Assembly: GCF_014303735.1 (NCBI RefSeq) | Contig: NZ_CP060296.1 | Coordinates: forward strand, 3,307,501 to 3,371,500 | From: Variovorax sp. PAMC28562 | GTDB taxonomy: Bacteria > Pseudomonadota > Gammaproteobacteria > Burkholderiales > Burkholderiaceae_C | Reading direction: 5' to 3' | Length of the DNA: 64,000 bases | Part shown: piece after piece, positions 20,182 through 31,000 of the stretch | Numbering within the stretch: position 1 is the stretch's first letter | Layout: every line of letters starts with the position of its first letter | The notes under the pieces: model-generated | Database searches by the model: none | What the model saw: only the letters and a program-made list of their open reading frames with translations | Told to the model about the DNA's origin: nothing | Position numbers and translations under genes: made by a program

Positions 20182-21918
20182 TCAAGGTGTGATGCGCTGG
20201 AACAGCAGCAAGTCGTCTGCTGCGCTGGTCGGGCGCCGCAAGGTGCCGCTGAGGCGCCATTGGTCCATGCTGACGATGTTGTGCAGCGTCGCGATAGCTT
20301 CAGGACTGATGAGCAGCCATGGGCAGGCCTCGCCGCCCACCAGCGGAGACAACTCGAACTGCCCGTGGTAGCGCAGCGCCGCGATGTGTTGCCTGCTCAG
20401 CGCGAGCTCCGAAATGCATGCTGGCCGGCCGACGCGTTCTGCGATCGCATTCACCTGTGGCACGTAGCTGCGCGCGTAGTCGAGCAGCGGCAGCCACAGC
20501 GTCATGAGCAGCATCCAGCACAGGGCCGCGCCGCCCGCCGGCAGCACCAGTGTCTTCCACAGGGCGGCCCGATGGCGTCCGGTACGCCACCGCACCAGCC
20601 AGCACCACGCCACGGTCGCCAGCACCGCGAAGACGAAAGCCGCCAACGAAAAAGAAGGGACGAAGCCCGGCGCCAGACGCGCCACGTTGGCGGCCGGCTT
20701 GGCAGGCACGCCGGTTTGTATCGCGATCCAGATGACCCAGATGATCAGCGCGGAGCCACTGAAGAAGAGCAGCGTGAACCAGTCGATGATGGCTGCGGCA
20801 CTGCGCCGGAAGGTGGGCAATGCGAATGCCGCCAACGTCGCGAATGCGGGAAGCCCGAGCAGCAAGGCGCGCTCCGAAAAATCGGTGGTCAAAGTCGCGG
20901 CCAGCGGCACCAGCATGAACAGGAGCGGAATCGCGACGTGTCGCGCGTTGAGCTGACGACGCCACCGCCACAGCGTCCACAAGGCGAGCGGCCAGGCCGG
21001 CCAGGTGAACCAGATGACGAGCTTGGCCAGACTGCGAATGTCGCCGAGGCTCGACGAGCCAGAGCGATGGCCGGGCAGGGCGATATGCCAATGCGCGAGA
21101 TGCAGCCGTGCGGCGAGCAAGACTGCCAGCAACGTGATGCCCGCGATGACCCAGGCTGCAGCGGCCGAATAGCCGGTGCCCTCTGCCGCGTCATCCGCTT
21201 GACGAAACGCATCGCGGCGTCGCTCGGTGAACACCAGAGCCGATGAACCCACGCCGAGGAGCAGCGCGATCGTCGGTGCACCGCTCAGTGCCATGCCAAC
21301 GGCACCGACCACCAGCGCGATCACCGCGCCGATGCGGCGAAAGGGAAGCGCCGCCACGCCATAGAACATGTGCGACACGAAGAAAAGCTGCGCGAGTGCC
21401 GGCGTCGTTTCGTGGCCGAGCTGCGCCAGGCCGAGGCACGCCAGCAGCGCCAGCAGCGCGGCATCGGCCATCGCGCGCGCGTAGTCGACCGGACGCGCCT
21501 CGCCTCCGAAGGCAAACGCCACGGGCTGCGCGCGCGGTGTGCGGGCAAGGTAGTAAACCGCGTACCAGGTGGCGGTGAAAGCGCCCCACAGCAGCAGGGC
21601 GAAGGCGATGCGCACCGCCAGGTCGGGGTTGAGCCATGCCGGTGCGATCTTGATCGCCAGCGCACCGATCCAGTAAGGCAGGAGCGCAGGTGTTTCGGGC
21701 TTGAGGCCAAGCAGGGAGGGATCGAACCAGCGGGCGATACCCCCGGTTGCCCGCGCGAGTTCAGCCATGTAGCCGAAGGAGACGATGTCTGCGGTTTTCC
21801 AGGGACCGCGGCCGAGCAGGCCGGGCATCAGGTACGCCGCGCACAGCAACAGCAGCGCGATGCGCGGCAAGCGGCGCACGGCGTTCTGCGCAACGATCGC
21901 GGGCGTCGGTTGGTTCAC
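20182..21918 (-). CDS. Polytopic membrane protein, GT39/ArnT-like glycosyltransferase
   Basis: A protein of about 578 residues with 12 or more hydrophobic helices and a soluble C-terminal domain. The N-terminal loop GPWKTADIVSFGYMAELA and KPETPALLPYWIGA resemble the ArnT/PMT family, which transfers sugars from lipid carriers in the periplasm, although the usual DE pair is not clear. The open frame reaches a TTG at 21978, next to the rpmE2 terminator; GTG at 21918 (MNQPTPAIVAQ) is chosen and no ATG is available nearby. It is coupled to the MATE gene downstream. Acceptor unknown. Confidence 0.68.
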   Translation of the reverse strand: MNQPTPAIVAQNAVRRLPRIALLLLCAAYLMPGLLGRGPWKTADIVSFGYMAELARATGGIARWFDPSLLGLKPETPALLPYWIGALAIKIAPAWLNPDLAVRIAFALLLWGAFTATWYAVYYLARTPRAQPVAFAFGGEARPVDYARAMADAALLALLACLGLAQLGHETTPALAQLFFVSHMFYGVAALPFRRIGAVIALVVGAVGMALSGAPTIALLLGVGSSALVFTERRRDAFRQADDAAEGTGYSAAAAWVIAGITLLAVLLAARLHLAHWHIALPGHRSGSSSLGDIRSLAKLVIWFTWPAWPLALWTLWRWRRQLNARHVAIPLLFMLVPLAATLTTDFSERALLLGLPAFATLAAFALPTFRRSAAAIIDWFTLLFFSGSALIIWVIWIAIQTGVPAKPAANVARLAPGFVPSFSLAAFVFAVLATVAWCWLVRWRTGRHRAALWKTLVLPAGGAALCWMLLMTLWLPLLDYARSYVPQVNAIAERVGRPACISELALSRQHIAALRYHGQFELSPLVGGEACPWLLISPEAIATLHNIVSMDQWRLSGTLRRPTSAADDLLLFQRITP

Positions 21919-21978
21919 TGAGAGCAGAGGATACGCAAGCTGGTCGAGCTTTGAAGAAGCAGTTGGTGGAGCGGCCAA

Positions 21979-22010
21979 GAAAAAGGGCAGCGCGGTAAAC
22001 CGGGCTGCCC
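21979..22010 (-). terminator. Terminator behind rpmE2
   Basis: On the minus strand GGGCAGC pairs with GCTGCCC across a 12-base loop, followed by TTTTTC. It lies 20 bases behind the rpmE2 stop. Confidence 0.9.
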
Positions 22011-22029
22011 TCGTCTGGAAGCGCCTGCC

Positions 22030-22296
22030 TTACTTGGCGGCAGCGCCGGTCGTCTTGCCGAAACGATTACGGAACCGTTCGACGCGACCACCCATGTTGT
22101 CGACAGACTTTTGCGTGCCCGTATAGAACGGATGCGATTCGCTGGAAGTGTCGAGCTTGAACAGCGGCAATTCGCGGCCGTCGTCGGTCTTGCCCATTTC
22201 CTTGGTGTTCGCGCACGAACGGGTCACGAACTTGAAGCCGTTCGACAAGTCGACGAACAGGACTTCCCGGTAGTTCGGGTGAATGCCTTCTTTCAT
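22030..22296 (-). CDS. rpmE2: Ribosomal protein bL31, type B
   Basis: An 88-residue L31 of the zinc-free (C-) type: [20 protein letters not shown], then [31 protein letters not shown]. The CxxC zinc pairs of type A are absent, which marks paralogues often induced by zinc shortage, though in many Burkholderiales this is the main copy. The frame upstream of the ATG (22296) is not homologous. It has its own terminator and is divergent from the oxidoreductase. Confidence 0.95.
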   Translation of the reverse strand: MKEGIHPNYREVLFVDLSNGFKFVTRSCANTKEMGKTDDGRELPLFKLDTSSESHPFYTGTQKSVDNMGGRVERFRNRFGKTTGAAAK

Positions 22297-22417
22297 GGTC
22301 TTTTCCTTTGGGTCGATGCGAGAGCCACTAGATGTCGGCACGGCGCCAAACTGCACTTTTCGCGTAGCCTCTGATTATCGCATACTGCCCTGTTATCGAG
22401 CAACCGGCCTCATCCCC

Positions 22418-23476
22418 ATGACTTTGAAACCACTGCGTGTTGGCCTCGTCGGCTACGGCTTTGCCGGCCAGACCTTTCATGCGCCCGTGCTGTCGGCCGT
22501 GCCCGGGATGGAACTTGCCGCCGTGGCGAGTTCCCAAGGAGACAAGGTGGCAGCGGAGTGGCCGGGCGCGGCGGTCGTCGCGGATGTGGGAGCCTTGGTG
22601 GCGGGGCAAGACGTCGACCTCGTCGTTGTCGCCACACCCAATGCACAGCACTTTCCGGTCGCCAAAGCGGCGCTCGAAGCTGGCAAGCATGTGGTCGTCG
22701 ACAAGCCGTTCACGCTGGACGCTTCTGAAGCGCGCGAGCTTGCCGCTCTTGCACAGCGCAAGGGTGTGCTCCTGTCGGTCTATCAAAATCGGCGTTTCGA
22801 TGCTGATTTTTTGACGCTACGCGATCTGCTGGCCAGTGGCGATCTCGGGCGGCCGGTGTACTTCGAATCGCACTTCGATCGATTCCGGCCGGAGGTGCGT
22901 GATCGCTGGCGCGAGCGGGCCGTGCCAGGCGCCGGTCTTTGGGTCGATCTGGGCGCGCATCTTCTGGATCAGGCGTTGCAGTTGTTCGGCAAGCCCGACA
23001 CCTTGCAACTAGACAGCGCAGTGTTGCGCGAGGGCGCCGTGGTCGAGGATTACTTTCATGCCGTGCTGCGCTATGAACGGGGTCCGCATGCGCCGTTGCG
23101 TGTCGTGCTGCATGCGACCACGCTCGCTGCCCACGCTTCGCCGCGCTACCTGATGCATGGCACACGCGGCAGTTACGTCAAGTACGGCGTCGACTCACAA
23201 GAAGACGCACTGCGCGCGGGGCTGCGACCCGGCGGTGACGACTGGGGCATCGATCCGCTGCTCGGCGAGTTGACGCTGATGGCTGCGGGCAGCTGGATGC
23301 AGACCAAGACGCAGCCGAATCGGCGCGGCAACTACGTCGACTATTACGCTGCGGTGCGCGACGCGATCCTCGGCGAAGGCCCGAATCCGGTGCCGCCCGC
23401 CGAAGCAGTCGCGCTGATGGAGTTGCTCGACCTGGGCCGGCAAAGCGCAGTGGATGGCAGGGCGCTGCGGCCATAA
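22418..23476 (+). CDS. Gfo/Idh/MocA-family oxidoreductase
   Basis: A 352-residue NAD(P)-dependent dehydrogenase. The Rossmann motif is VGYGFAGQTFHAPVL near the N-terminus; VVVDKPFTLDASEA contains the family's (E/D)KP active-site lysine. The GFAGQTFHAP pattern is that of the YdgJ/YhhX group, with unknown sugar or polyol substrates. The ATG at 22418 precedes the first strand directly; the frame to 22283 overlaps the rpmE2 start region. The gene converges with rho. Confidence 0.86.
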   Translation: MTLKPLRVGLVGYGFAGQTFHAPVLSAVPGMELAAVASSQGDKVAAEWPGAAVVADVGALVAGQDVDLVVVATPNAQHFPVAKAALEAGKHVVVDKPFTLDASEARELAALAQRKGVLLSVYQNRRFDADFLTLRDLLASGDLGRPVYFESHFDRFRPEVRDRWRERAVPGAGLWVDLGAHLLDQALQLFGKPDTLQLDSAVLREGAVVEDYFHAVLRYERGPHAPLRVVLHATTLAAHASPRYLMHGTRGSYVKYGVDSQEDALRAGLRPGGDDWGIDPLLGELTLMAAGSWMQTKTQPNRRGNYVDYYAAVRDAILGEGPNPVPPAEAVALMELLDLGRQSAVDGRALRP

Positions 23477-23497
23477 AAAACGCCCGCTAAGCGGGCG
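23474..23497 (-). terminator. Terminator behind rho
   Basis: On the minus strand CGCCCGC pairs with GCGGGCG over a 3-base loop and is followed by TTTTTT. It overlaps the stop codon of the convergent oxidoreductase, for which the plus-strand T-tract is poor. Confidence 0.88.
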
Positions 23498-23525
23498 TCT
23501 TCGAAGGCGAGGGCGTGTAAGCGGA

Positions 23526-24791
23526 TCAGCCGCCTCGACGCATCATGTCGAAAAACTCGACATTGGACTTCGTCGCCTTCATGTTCTTCAACATGAGCTC
23601 CATCGACTCGATCTCGTCCATGTTGTACATGAGCTGACGCAATATGCGCGTCTTCTGAAGGATCTCGGGAGCGAGCAGCAGTTCTTCGCGTCGCGTACCG
23701 CTGCGGTTCAGCTGAATCGACGGGAACACGCGCTTTTCATACAGACGGCGGTCGAGATGGATTTCGGAGTTGCCGGTGCCCTTGAACTCTTCGAAAATCA
23801 CTTCGTCCATGCGGCTGCCGGTGTCGATCAGCGCAGTGCCGATGATCGTCAGAGACCCACCTTCTTCGACGTTTCGCGCTGCGCCGAGGAAGCGCTTGGG
23901 CCGTTGCAGTGCGTTCGAATCGACACCGCCGGTGAGCACCTTGCCCGACGACGGCACGACGTTGTTATAGGCACGTGCCAGGCGCGTGATCGAGTCCAGC
24001 AGGATCACTACATCCTTTTTGAGTTCGACCAGGCGCTTGGCGCGCTCGATCACCATTTCGGCGACGTGCACGTGCCGCGCAGCCGGTTCGTCGAAGGTCG
24101 ACGCAATGACTTCGCCCTTCACCGTGCGCTGCATTTCGGTCACTTCTTCAGGGCGCTCGTCGATGAGCAGCACCATCATGTGAACGTCCGGGTAGTTGGC
24201 GCTGATCGCGTGCGCGATGTGCTGCATCATCACCGTCTTGCCGCTCTTGGGCGGGGCCACGAGCAACGCACGCTGTCCGCGGCCGATGGGCGCGATGATG
24301 TCGATGATGCGGCCGGTGATGTTCTCTTCGCCCTTGACGCCGTCTCGCTCGAGCTTCATCTGTTCCTTGGGGAACAGCGGCGTCAAGTTCTCGAACATGA
24401 CCTTGTGCTTGTTTTGCTCCGGCGGGCCGTCGTTGACCTTGTCGAGCTTGGTCAGCGCGAAGTAACGCTCGCCGTCTTTGGGCGTACGCACTTCGCCTTC
24501 GATCATGTCGCCGGTGTGCAGGTTGAAGCGCCGCACCTGGCTCGGGCTGATGTAGATGTCGTCGGTGCTGGCGGTGAAGCTGGTGTCCGGGCTTCGCAAG
24601 AAGCCGAACCCGTCGGGCAGGATTTCGAGGACGCCGTCGGCAAAAACCTGTTCGCCGGCCTTCGCGCGCTTCTTGATGATCGCGAACATCAGCTCCTGCT
24701 TGCGCATGCGGCCGACATTTTCGATCTCAAGGGCTTCGGCCTGCTTGAGGACTTCAGACACGTGGAGTGCCTTGAGTTCGTTTAAGTGCAT
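23526..24791 (-). CDS. rho: Transcription termination factor Rho
   Basis: A 421-residue Rho. The N-terminal helix bundle begins [19 protein letters not shown], the RNA-binding OSB fold contains [12 protein letters not shown] and [13 protein letters not shown], Walker A is APPKSGKT, and the catalytic and Q/R-loop segments ([43 protein letters not shown]) are intact. Length is usual. Its ribosome binding site GAGGGG sits in a small hairpin with a GCGA loop. It follows trxA on the same strand, a common pairing. Confidence 0.97.
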   Translation of the reverse strand: MHLNELKALHVSEVLKQAEALEIENVGRMRKQELMFAIIKKRAKAGEQVFADGVLEILPDGFGFLRSPDTSFTASTDDIYISPSQVRRFNLHTGDMIEGEVRTPKDGERYFALTKLDKVNDGPPEQNKHKVMFENLTPLFPKEQMKLERDGVKGEENITGRIIDIIAPIGRGQRALLVAPPKSGKTVMMQHIAHAISANYPDVHMMVLLIDERPEEVTEMQRTVKGEVIASTFDEPAARHVHVAEMVIERAKRLVELKKDVVILLDSITRLARAYNNVVPSSGKVLTGGVDSNALQRPKRFLGAARNVEEGGSLTIIGTALIDTGSRMDEVIFEEFKGTGNSEIHLDRRLYEKRVFPSIQLNRSGTRREELLLAPEILQKTRILRQLMYNMDEIESMELMLKNMKATKSNVEFFDMMRRGG

Positions 24792-24798
24792 GGAATGA

Positions 24799-24810
24799 CC
24801 CCTCGCGGGG
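24799..24810 (-). promoter_or_regulatory. Hairpin holding the rho ribosome binding site
   Basis: On the minus strand CCCC-GCGA-GGGG folds as a four-pair stem with a GNRA loop. GAGGGG, seven bases before the rho ATG, is the Shine-Dalgarno and lies in loop and 3' arm. A C8 run (minus strand of 24833-24840) lies a little upstream in the leader. Confidence 0.55.
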
Positions 24811-24979
24811 AAATCTGACTGGAAAACTAAGAGGGGGGGGTTTGATGTGAGGCTAGAGGCGCATCACAAACCGGGGAAACTTCAACCTGCGAACCGGGCG
24901 CCGTGGCGGACCGGTCGCTCGCTGACGATTATGCAGCAAATTAAGCGGGCAGCGCCTTGCGCGCCACCCGCGTCGAGAA

Positions 24980-25312
24980 TCACGCCAGTTGCTGATCGAT
25001 GAAAGCGGTCAATTGAGCTTTGCTCATGGCGCCGACTTTGGTCGCAGCGAGTTGGCCGTCTTTGAACAGCATCAGCGTCGGAATGCCACGAATACCGAAT
25101 TTGGCGGGGATGTCGCGGTTCTCGTCCACATTCATCTTGGCGATCTGCAGCTTGCCTTCATAGGTTGCGGACACCTCATCCAAAATGGGCGCGATCATCT
25201 TGCACGGACCGCACCATTCCGCCCAGTAGTCCACCAGCACAGGTTTGCCCGACTTGAGCACGTCGGCTTCGAACGAAGAATCGGAGATATGTTTGATGAG
25301 GTCGCTGGCCAT
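24980..25312 (-). CDS. trxA: Thioredoxin 1
   Basis: A 110-residue thioredoxin with active site [13 protein letters not shown], the cis-proline segment [14 protein letters not shown] and full length, without a signal peptide. It reduces protein disulfides in the cytoplasm with thioredoxin reductase. It lies 188 bases upstream of rho on the same strand; that stretch holds the rho leader. Confidence 0.97.
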   Translation of the reverse strand: MASDLIKHISDSSFEADVLKSGKPVLVDYWAEWCGPCKMIAPILDEVSATYEGKLQIAKMNVDENRDIPAKFGIRGIPTLMLFKDGQLAATKVGAMSKAQLTAFIDQQLA

Positions 25313-25481
25313 GTGGTTTCCTTGTGCGCGGAGAGAGTTTTTGTACAGCTAAAGTGAGGTTTATTGTGACAGAAACCAAGTAGCGGCGCGCTGTGCACCC
25401 AGGCTATGGCAACGATAGCCAAAGCTTGCCGAGACCACCTCGAGTCGTTTCAAAACCCCAGTAAATCGCCGATAAAAAAAC

Positions 25482-28067
25482 ATGAACGACGTCCATCCGA
25501 TTCGGGCTTTGTGGTGCAACGCATCCAACGGTGTCATCGCTCGCATATCGCACCATCTGGCGAGCCGGCAAGTGCATGCGGCGCGCACGGTCGTGCTCGT
25601 GCCCTATGCGCAGCTCATGGGGGTCGCGCGCGATATGTGGGCGGAGGTTGCGGGTGCTGGATTCGCGCCACGCTTTGAGACCACCCGCAACTGGGCGAGC
25701 GACACCGGTGGCTTCTTGCCGACAGGCTACGACATTGCGTTCGACATGGCGCGCGATCTTGTCACGGCGCAATCGTTGTTGATGCAAGCTGGCTTCGGCA
25801 ACGAGCGCCTTGCGCTCTCAGGCCGCGTCGTCGAACTCGCGATGCAGTTGGCACCGCTGGCTGCGGCCGAGTTGCCGCAAGACCGCGCTGTGTGGTCGCA
25901 ACGTGTCGATCGTGTTGCCGATGCAGGTCACGAGTCCGAATGGTTCAAGATAGAAAGCGCGCTGATTCGCATCGCCATCGTCTGGGCGGCCACGTCGGCC
26001 TACGCAACCGATGTGCTGTTCAGCGATGCGGCACGCAAGCAGGTCGATGCGCTCATCGTTCTCGACGGTTATCAGGCCGATCCGTTGACTCAGAAGCTCG
26101 TCGCACTATGGGGCGACAGTGCTGTTCACATGTCACTGAAACACGCTCCGTTATCCGATGCGCGAGCAGAGGTGCCACCTGCAGCGGCGTTGCACGTCGC
26201 GCTCGACCCCGAAGACGAAGCAGCACTGGCCACCGCCTGCGTGTTGCGTCATCTGGCCGAAGGCCGCGCGCCCGTCGCATTGATCGCCACCGACCGCGCC
26301 TTGACGCGCCGTATCGGCGCCCAACTTGCTGCTCAGGGTGTGCCGACGCACGATGAAACCGGGTGGAAACTTTCCACCACGCGCGCTGCTGCGACGCTGA
26401 TGAGCGCGCTGCGTGCCTGTGCACATGACGCGACGAGCGATCAGGTGCTCGACTGGCTCAAGAGCGCGGCCGACACGAGCGCGGAGTCGCCCGCAGACTC
26501 ATCGATGCTGCAATTGATGGAGGCCAGGATGCGACGCGAAGGCCAGCGCGACTGGCTCGCTTGGTGTGCCCATCTGGCGCGCAGGGAACGCGAGCAGGAT
26601 CTCGCTCTACTCACTTTCACCGAAGCCATCGAGGCGCGTCGCGCGCCGATGGCACGCGCCCGTCCGCTGGGCGATTGGCTCCGCAGCCTGTGTGAAATGT
26701 TGAGAGCAGCAGGGCAATGGGACGCACTCGCCGCCGACATCGCCGGCGCGAAGGTAATCACTGCTTTGTGGCTCGATGACTTAAGCAGCGACGGTGGCGA
26801 ATTCGATGGCGCGCGGCACACGCTTGCCGAGTTCACCGCGTGGGCACGCGATGTTCTCGAAGATGGCAGCTTCAAGCCAGCGACCGGTGGGCATGCGCCG
26901 CAGGTCGTCGTGCTGCCGCTGCATCAACTGCTGGGCCGTGCATTCGGCGCCATCGTGATGCCGGGCTGCGACGATAGGCGCCTTCCCGCATCACCCGAAC
27001 CACCGGGCAACTGGAGCAAAGCACAGCGCGCCGAACTCGGCTTGCCTTCACGCGAAGCACTCGAAGCGGCGCAACGTGCCGCATGGGTAGCTGCCCTTCG
27101 CAATCCGTCGTGCGAACTGTTGTGGCGCCAGTCGGATGCCAGCGGGGAGCCAGTGCGGCCCAGTCCGCTGGTGCAGGCCTTGCAGTTAGATCACGCTGCA
27201 AGCGTGGCAACCGATCCGCGCACCGTGCGTGAAGTGCCGTTGAACCCGACGCTGCGTCCGATGCCCACCGGCGACAGGTTGCCCATCGAAAACATCTCGA
27301 CCAGCGTGTACGAAGACCTTCGCCGCTGCCCTTACCGCTTCTTTGCCATGCGGCAACTCGGCTTGCGCAGCGCCGACGAACTCGATGCCGAGGTCGACAA
27401 GCGCGACTTCGGCAACTGGCTGCATGCGGTGCTCGGGCACTTCCACGAAGCGCTGCAGAAGGCGCCGACAAGCGATCTCGCTTTGCGAAAGTCCATGCTC
27501 GCGTCGGCCCAGAAGAGCGCCACGCAGGAATTCGGCCTGTCGGAAGCGGAGTTCCTGCCCTTTGCCGCGGCATGGCCCGCCGTGCGTGATGGCTACCTGT
27601 CCTGGCTTACGAAGCACGAGGCCGACGGCACTGTCTTCGTCGAGGCTGAGCCTTGGAAGGAGCAGAGCCTGGGCAACCTCAAACTGGTCGGCCGCCTCGA
27701 CCGAATCGATCGTTCACCCGACGGCCGAGCCTTTGTCATCGACTACAAAACCGAATCGGCCGCGAAGTCCAAAGATCGAATCAAAGATCCGACCGAAGAC
27801 ACGCAGCTCGCCTTCTACGCCGCACTGGTTGCCGACGACACATTGCGCGCGGCCTACGTCAACGTCGGCGAAAAGTCGTCGGGCACGCAGACTGTGGAGC
27901 AAGACGAAGTGGTCGACGCGCGCGATGCACTGGTGGCAGGGCTCATCCACGACTTCGCACGGATTGCCGAGGGCGCAGCGTTGCCTGCCCTTGGCGAAGG
28001 CGCGGTCTGCGATCACTGTTCGGCGCGCGGCCTCTGCCGCAAAGACTTCTGGGAGCTCGCGGCATGA
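25482..28067 (+). CDS. addB: PD-(D/E)XK nuclease with Fe-S site, AddB-like subunit
   Basis: An 861-residue protein with the layout of AddB: an inactive helicase-like N-terminal two thirds and a C-terminal RecB-type nuclease. The nuclease motif is GRLDRID (D740) and VIDYKTES (D754, K756). Four cysteines, C616 in RRCPYRFF and C843, C846, C852 in CDHCSARGLC, are spaced as in the 4Fe-4S clamp of AddB. With AddA it would process double-strand ends for RecA loading. Its stop overlaps the addA start (ATGA). N-terminal ATP site is not evident. Divergent from trxA. Confidence 0.88.
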   Translation: MNDVHPIRALWCNASNGVIARISHHLASRQVHAARTVVLVPYAQLMGVARDMWAEVAGAGFAPRFETTRNWASDTGGFLPTGYDIAFDMARDLVTAQSLLMQAGFGNERLALSGRVVELAMQLAPLAAAELPQDRAVWSQRVDRVADAGHESEWFKIESALIRIAIVWAATSAYATDVLFSDAARKQVDALIVLDGYQADPLTQKLVALWGDSAVHMSLKHAPLSDARAEVPPAAALHVALDPEDEAALATACVLRHLAEGRAPVALIATDRALTRRIGAQLAAQGVPTHDETGWKLSTTRAAATLMSALRACAHDATSDQVLDWLKSAADTSAESPADSSMLQLMEARMRREGQRDWLAWCAHLARREREQDLALLTFTEAIEARRAPMARARPLGDWLRSLCEMLRAAGQWDALAADIAGAKVITALWLDDLSSDGGEFDGARHTLAEFTAWARDVLEDGSFKPATGGHAPQVVVLPLHQLLGRAFGAIVMPGCDDRRLPASPEPPGNWSKAQRAELGLPSREALEAAQRAAWVAALRNPSCELLWRQSDASGEPVRPSPLVQALQLDHAASVATDPRTVREVPLNPTLRPMPTGDRLPIENISTSVYEDLRRCPYRFFAMRQLGLRSADELDAEVDKRDFGNWLHAVLGHFHEALQKAPTSDLALRKSMLASAQKSATQEFGLSEAEFLPFAAAWPAVRDGYLSWLTKHEADGTVFVEAEPWKEQSLGNLKLVGRLDRIDRSPDGRAFVIDYKTESAAKSKDRIKDPTEDTQLAFYAALVADDTLRAAYVNVGEKSSGTQTVEQDEVVDARDALVAGLIHDFARIAEGAALPALGEGAVCDHCSARGLCRKDFWELAA

Positions 28068-31000
28068 GCGCGCCTGCGTACGGGCGCAACGGCAAGCCCG
28101 TCACCCGCGAAGCCTTCTACGCGGTTGCCTGCGACCCGCGCCGCTCGGTCGCGGTCGAGGCATGCGCCGGTGCCGGCAAGACCTGGATGCTGGTGTCGCG
28201 CATTGTGCGTGCCCTGCTGGAGCACGGCGATGGCGCATGCGAAGCGCACGAGATCCTGGCCATCACTTTCACCAAAAAGGCGGCTGGAGAAATGCGCGAG
28301 CGGCTCGATCAGTGGCTCGAAGATTTCGCGCAGCGCACACCCGAAGAACTGGTGGGCGAACTGATCGTGCGCGGCGTCGAACCAGCCGAAGCTGCGGAGG
28401 CCGCGCCGCGCTTGCAAAGCCTCTATCGCCGATTGCTGGACGGCGGTCGACCGGTGCAATTCAGGACCTTCCATGCATGGTTTGCGGGCCTGTTGCGCAA
28501 CGCGCCGCTGGCCGTGCTGCGCGACCTGAAGCTGCCTGCCAACTACGAGTTGCTCGAAGACGATGCAGAGGCGCGCGCCCACACCTGGCGGCCCTTCTTC
28601 GAAGCGTTGACCGAAGACAAAGACGCGCTCGCCGACTACTACGCGGTCGTCGCAACCCATGGCCGTTCGCAGGCCACGAAAGCGTTGGGCGAAGCGTTGA
28701 CGCGGCGCGTGGAGTTCGCGCTGGCCGATGCTGAGTCTTCGGTGCAGCACTTCGGCACGCTGTACCCGGCGCTGGCCGGCTTCGATGCGCCGACACATGG
28801 CTTGCGTGGCGACTTCGTTCGGCAGCAGTGGTTGGCCCGCGCTGCCACGCTGGGCCGTGAAGCTAACAAGACTCCGCAGAAGGCCGCGGAAGTCATCGTC
28901 GATGTGTTCGGCTCGAGCCCACTTGAAGACGAAGCATTGCCAGGCGTACTGACACGCTTGCGCAAAGCATTCTTCGTCGCGACCGAAGACCGTCTCAACA
29001 AGAACTTGCAGAAGTACGCGGCTGCGCAAGAGGCAGAAGCCGATCTTCAGTTGTTGTGTGCCGCCGAGGCGCAACACGCCGCGTGGCTGTACCAACAGCG
29101 CATGACGCGGCTCACCCGCGTGCTGCTGGCCTCCTTTGCCGCGGTCAAGCGCGCGCATGGCTGGGTCGACATGAACGACGTCGAGCAGGCCGCGCAGATG
29201 CTGCTCGGCGAGTCGGCCTTGTCGGGCTGGGTACAGGAGCGTCTCGATGCACGCATCGCGCATTTGCTGATCGACGAGTTCCAGGACACCAACCCGCTGC
29301 AGTGGCACGCGCTCTACAGCTGGCTGAGCGCTTATGGCGGCGCGGTGGGCCGTGCGCCGCGCGTCTTTATCGTCGGTGATCCGAAGCAGAGCATCTATCG
29401 CTTTCGCCGCGCCGAGCCGCAAGTCTTTATCGCTGCCAAAGCATTCGTCGTCGACGTGCTGGACGGCGATCGGCTCGATTGCGATCACACGCATCGCAAT
29501 GCGCAAGGAGTTGTAGGCCTCGTCAACCAGGCGATGGGCGCGGCGCAAGAGGCCGGTGAGTTCGATGGCTACCGCGCGCACACGACCGAGCGCCGCGACG
29601 ATGGCGAAGTGCTCAAGCTGCCGCCGATCGGACGCGATGCGGTGAACGGTGCGGCCGCTGCGGCACCGGCCGACGACGGCATGCTGCATTGGCGCGACAG
29701 TCTCACGACCCCGCGGGTGCTGCCCGAAGAGCAACTTCTGCAAAAGGAGTGCGAGCAGGCCGCGCGCTGGATAGCGCAGCGCATCGCCGATGGCACGCCG
29801 CCGAAGCAAATCATGGTGCTGGCCCGTCGCCGCAGCCGGCTGGCTGCAATGCAGGATGCCCTGCGCGAGTTGCACATCCCGACCCAGCAGCCCGAGAAGA
29901 ATGAACTGCACGATGCGCCCGAGGTGCAAGACATCGTCGCGCTGGTCGATGTGCTGGTTTCGCCGGCGCACGATCTTTCGTTGGCGCGCGCGCTCAGGTC
30001 GCCGCTGTTTGGCATCGGCGACGACGACCTGGTTCAACTGGCACTGCGGCAGCGCGCGCAGCCCGGTATGGCGTGGCTGGCGCTGCTCATGGGCGATGAC
30101 TTGCCTGCTGCACTCGCACCACTCGGCGAGCGGCTGCAGCGCTGGCGGACTTTGCTGTCGACACTGCCGCCGCACGACGCGCTCGATGCGATCTATCACG
30201 ACGGCGATGTGCTGGCCCGTTTCGGTGCCGCGGCACCGGCAGCGTTGCGCCAGACGGTGCTCGCCAACCTGCGCGGGCTGCTCGCAGCATCGCTTGAAAT
30301 CGATGGCGCCCGGTTTGCCACGCCTTACGGATTGGTGCGTGCGCTGCGTGCCGGGGGCGTGCGTGCACCGGCCGTGACAGCGCCCGATGCGGTGAGGCTG
30401 CTGACCGTCCACGGCGCGAAGGGCCTCGAAGCCGACAACGTTGTCCTGCTCGACTGCGACGCCGCTGCGCCGCGCTCGCAAACGATGGGCGTCTTGGTCG
30501 AATGGAAGGGCGGCGACAGCAAGCCGACACGCTTCGTCTTCACGGCCAGTGAGAAGTCGCCGCCGGCCTGCGCGACCCCGTTGCTCGAAGAAGAGCAACG
30601 CGCACGGCATCGTGAAGAGCTGAATGGGCTCTATGTGGCGACCACGCGAGCCCGCGAACGCCTCGTGCTGTCGGCCGTCGAGCCGGCACGACAGAACGAA
30701 GGCAGCTGGTGGGTGCGTCTCGAACGCGGGTGCACGCCGATCGAGGTAGATGAGCTGCTGGCGATGCCGATGGCCGCTGTCGGTACGGTGGGCAGCTTCA
30801 CGCTCAAAGAGGCTCCGATTGAACACCAGGTGCAGGCGAATGCGGCCGTCGCCACAGTCAAACGGGTTGCCGCTGTCGATGTGCGCGCCGCAGCGTTCGG
30901 CGAGGCGATGCATCGGCTGCTCGAGTGGGCCGTGCCCGGCGAGCCGCTGCGCACTGCCCACGTGAGAGCGGCAGCGCGCGAATTCATGCTCGACGCCGCG

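Noticed and set aside
20080..21246. A 388-residue plus-strand frame over the MATE and glycosyltransferase-like genes
   Set aside because: Low-complexity Gln/Arg-rich antisense product without any domain; the minus-strand genes have clear membrane-protein features.
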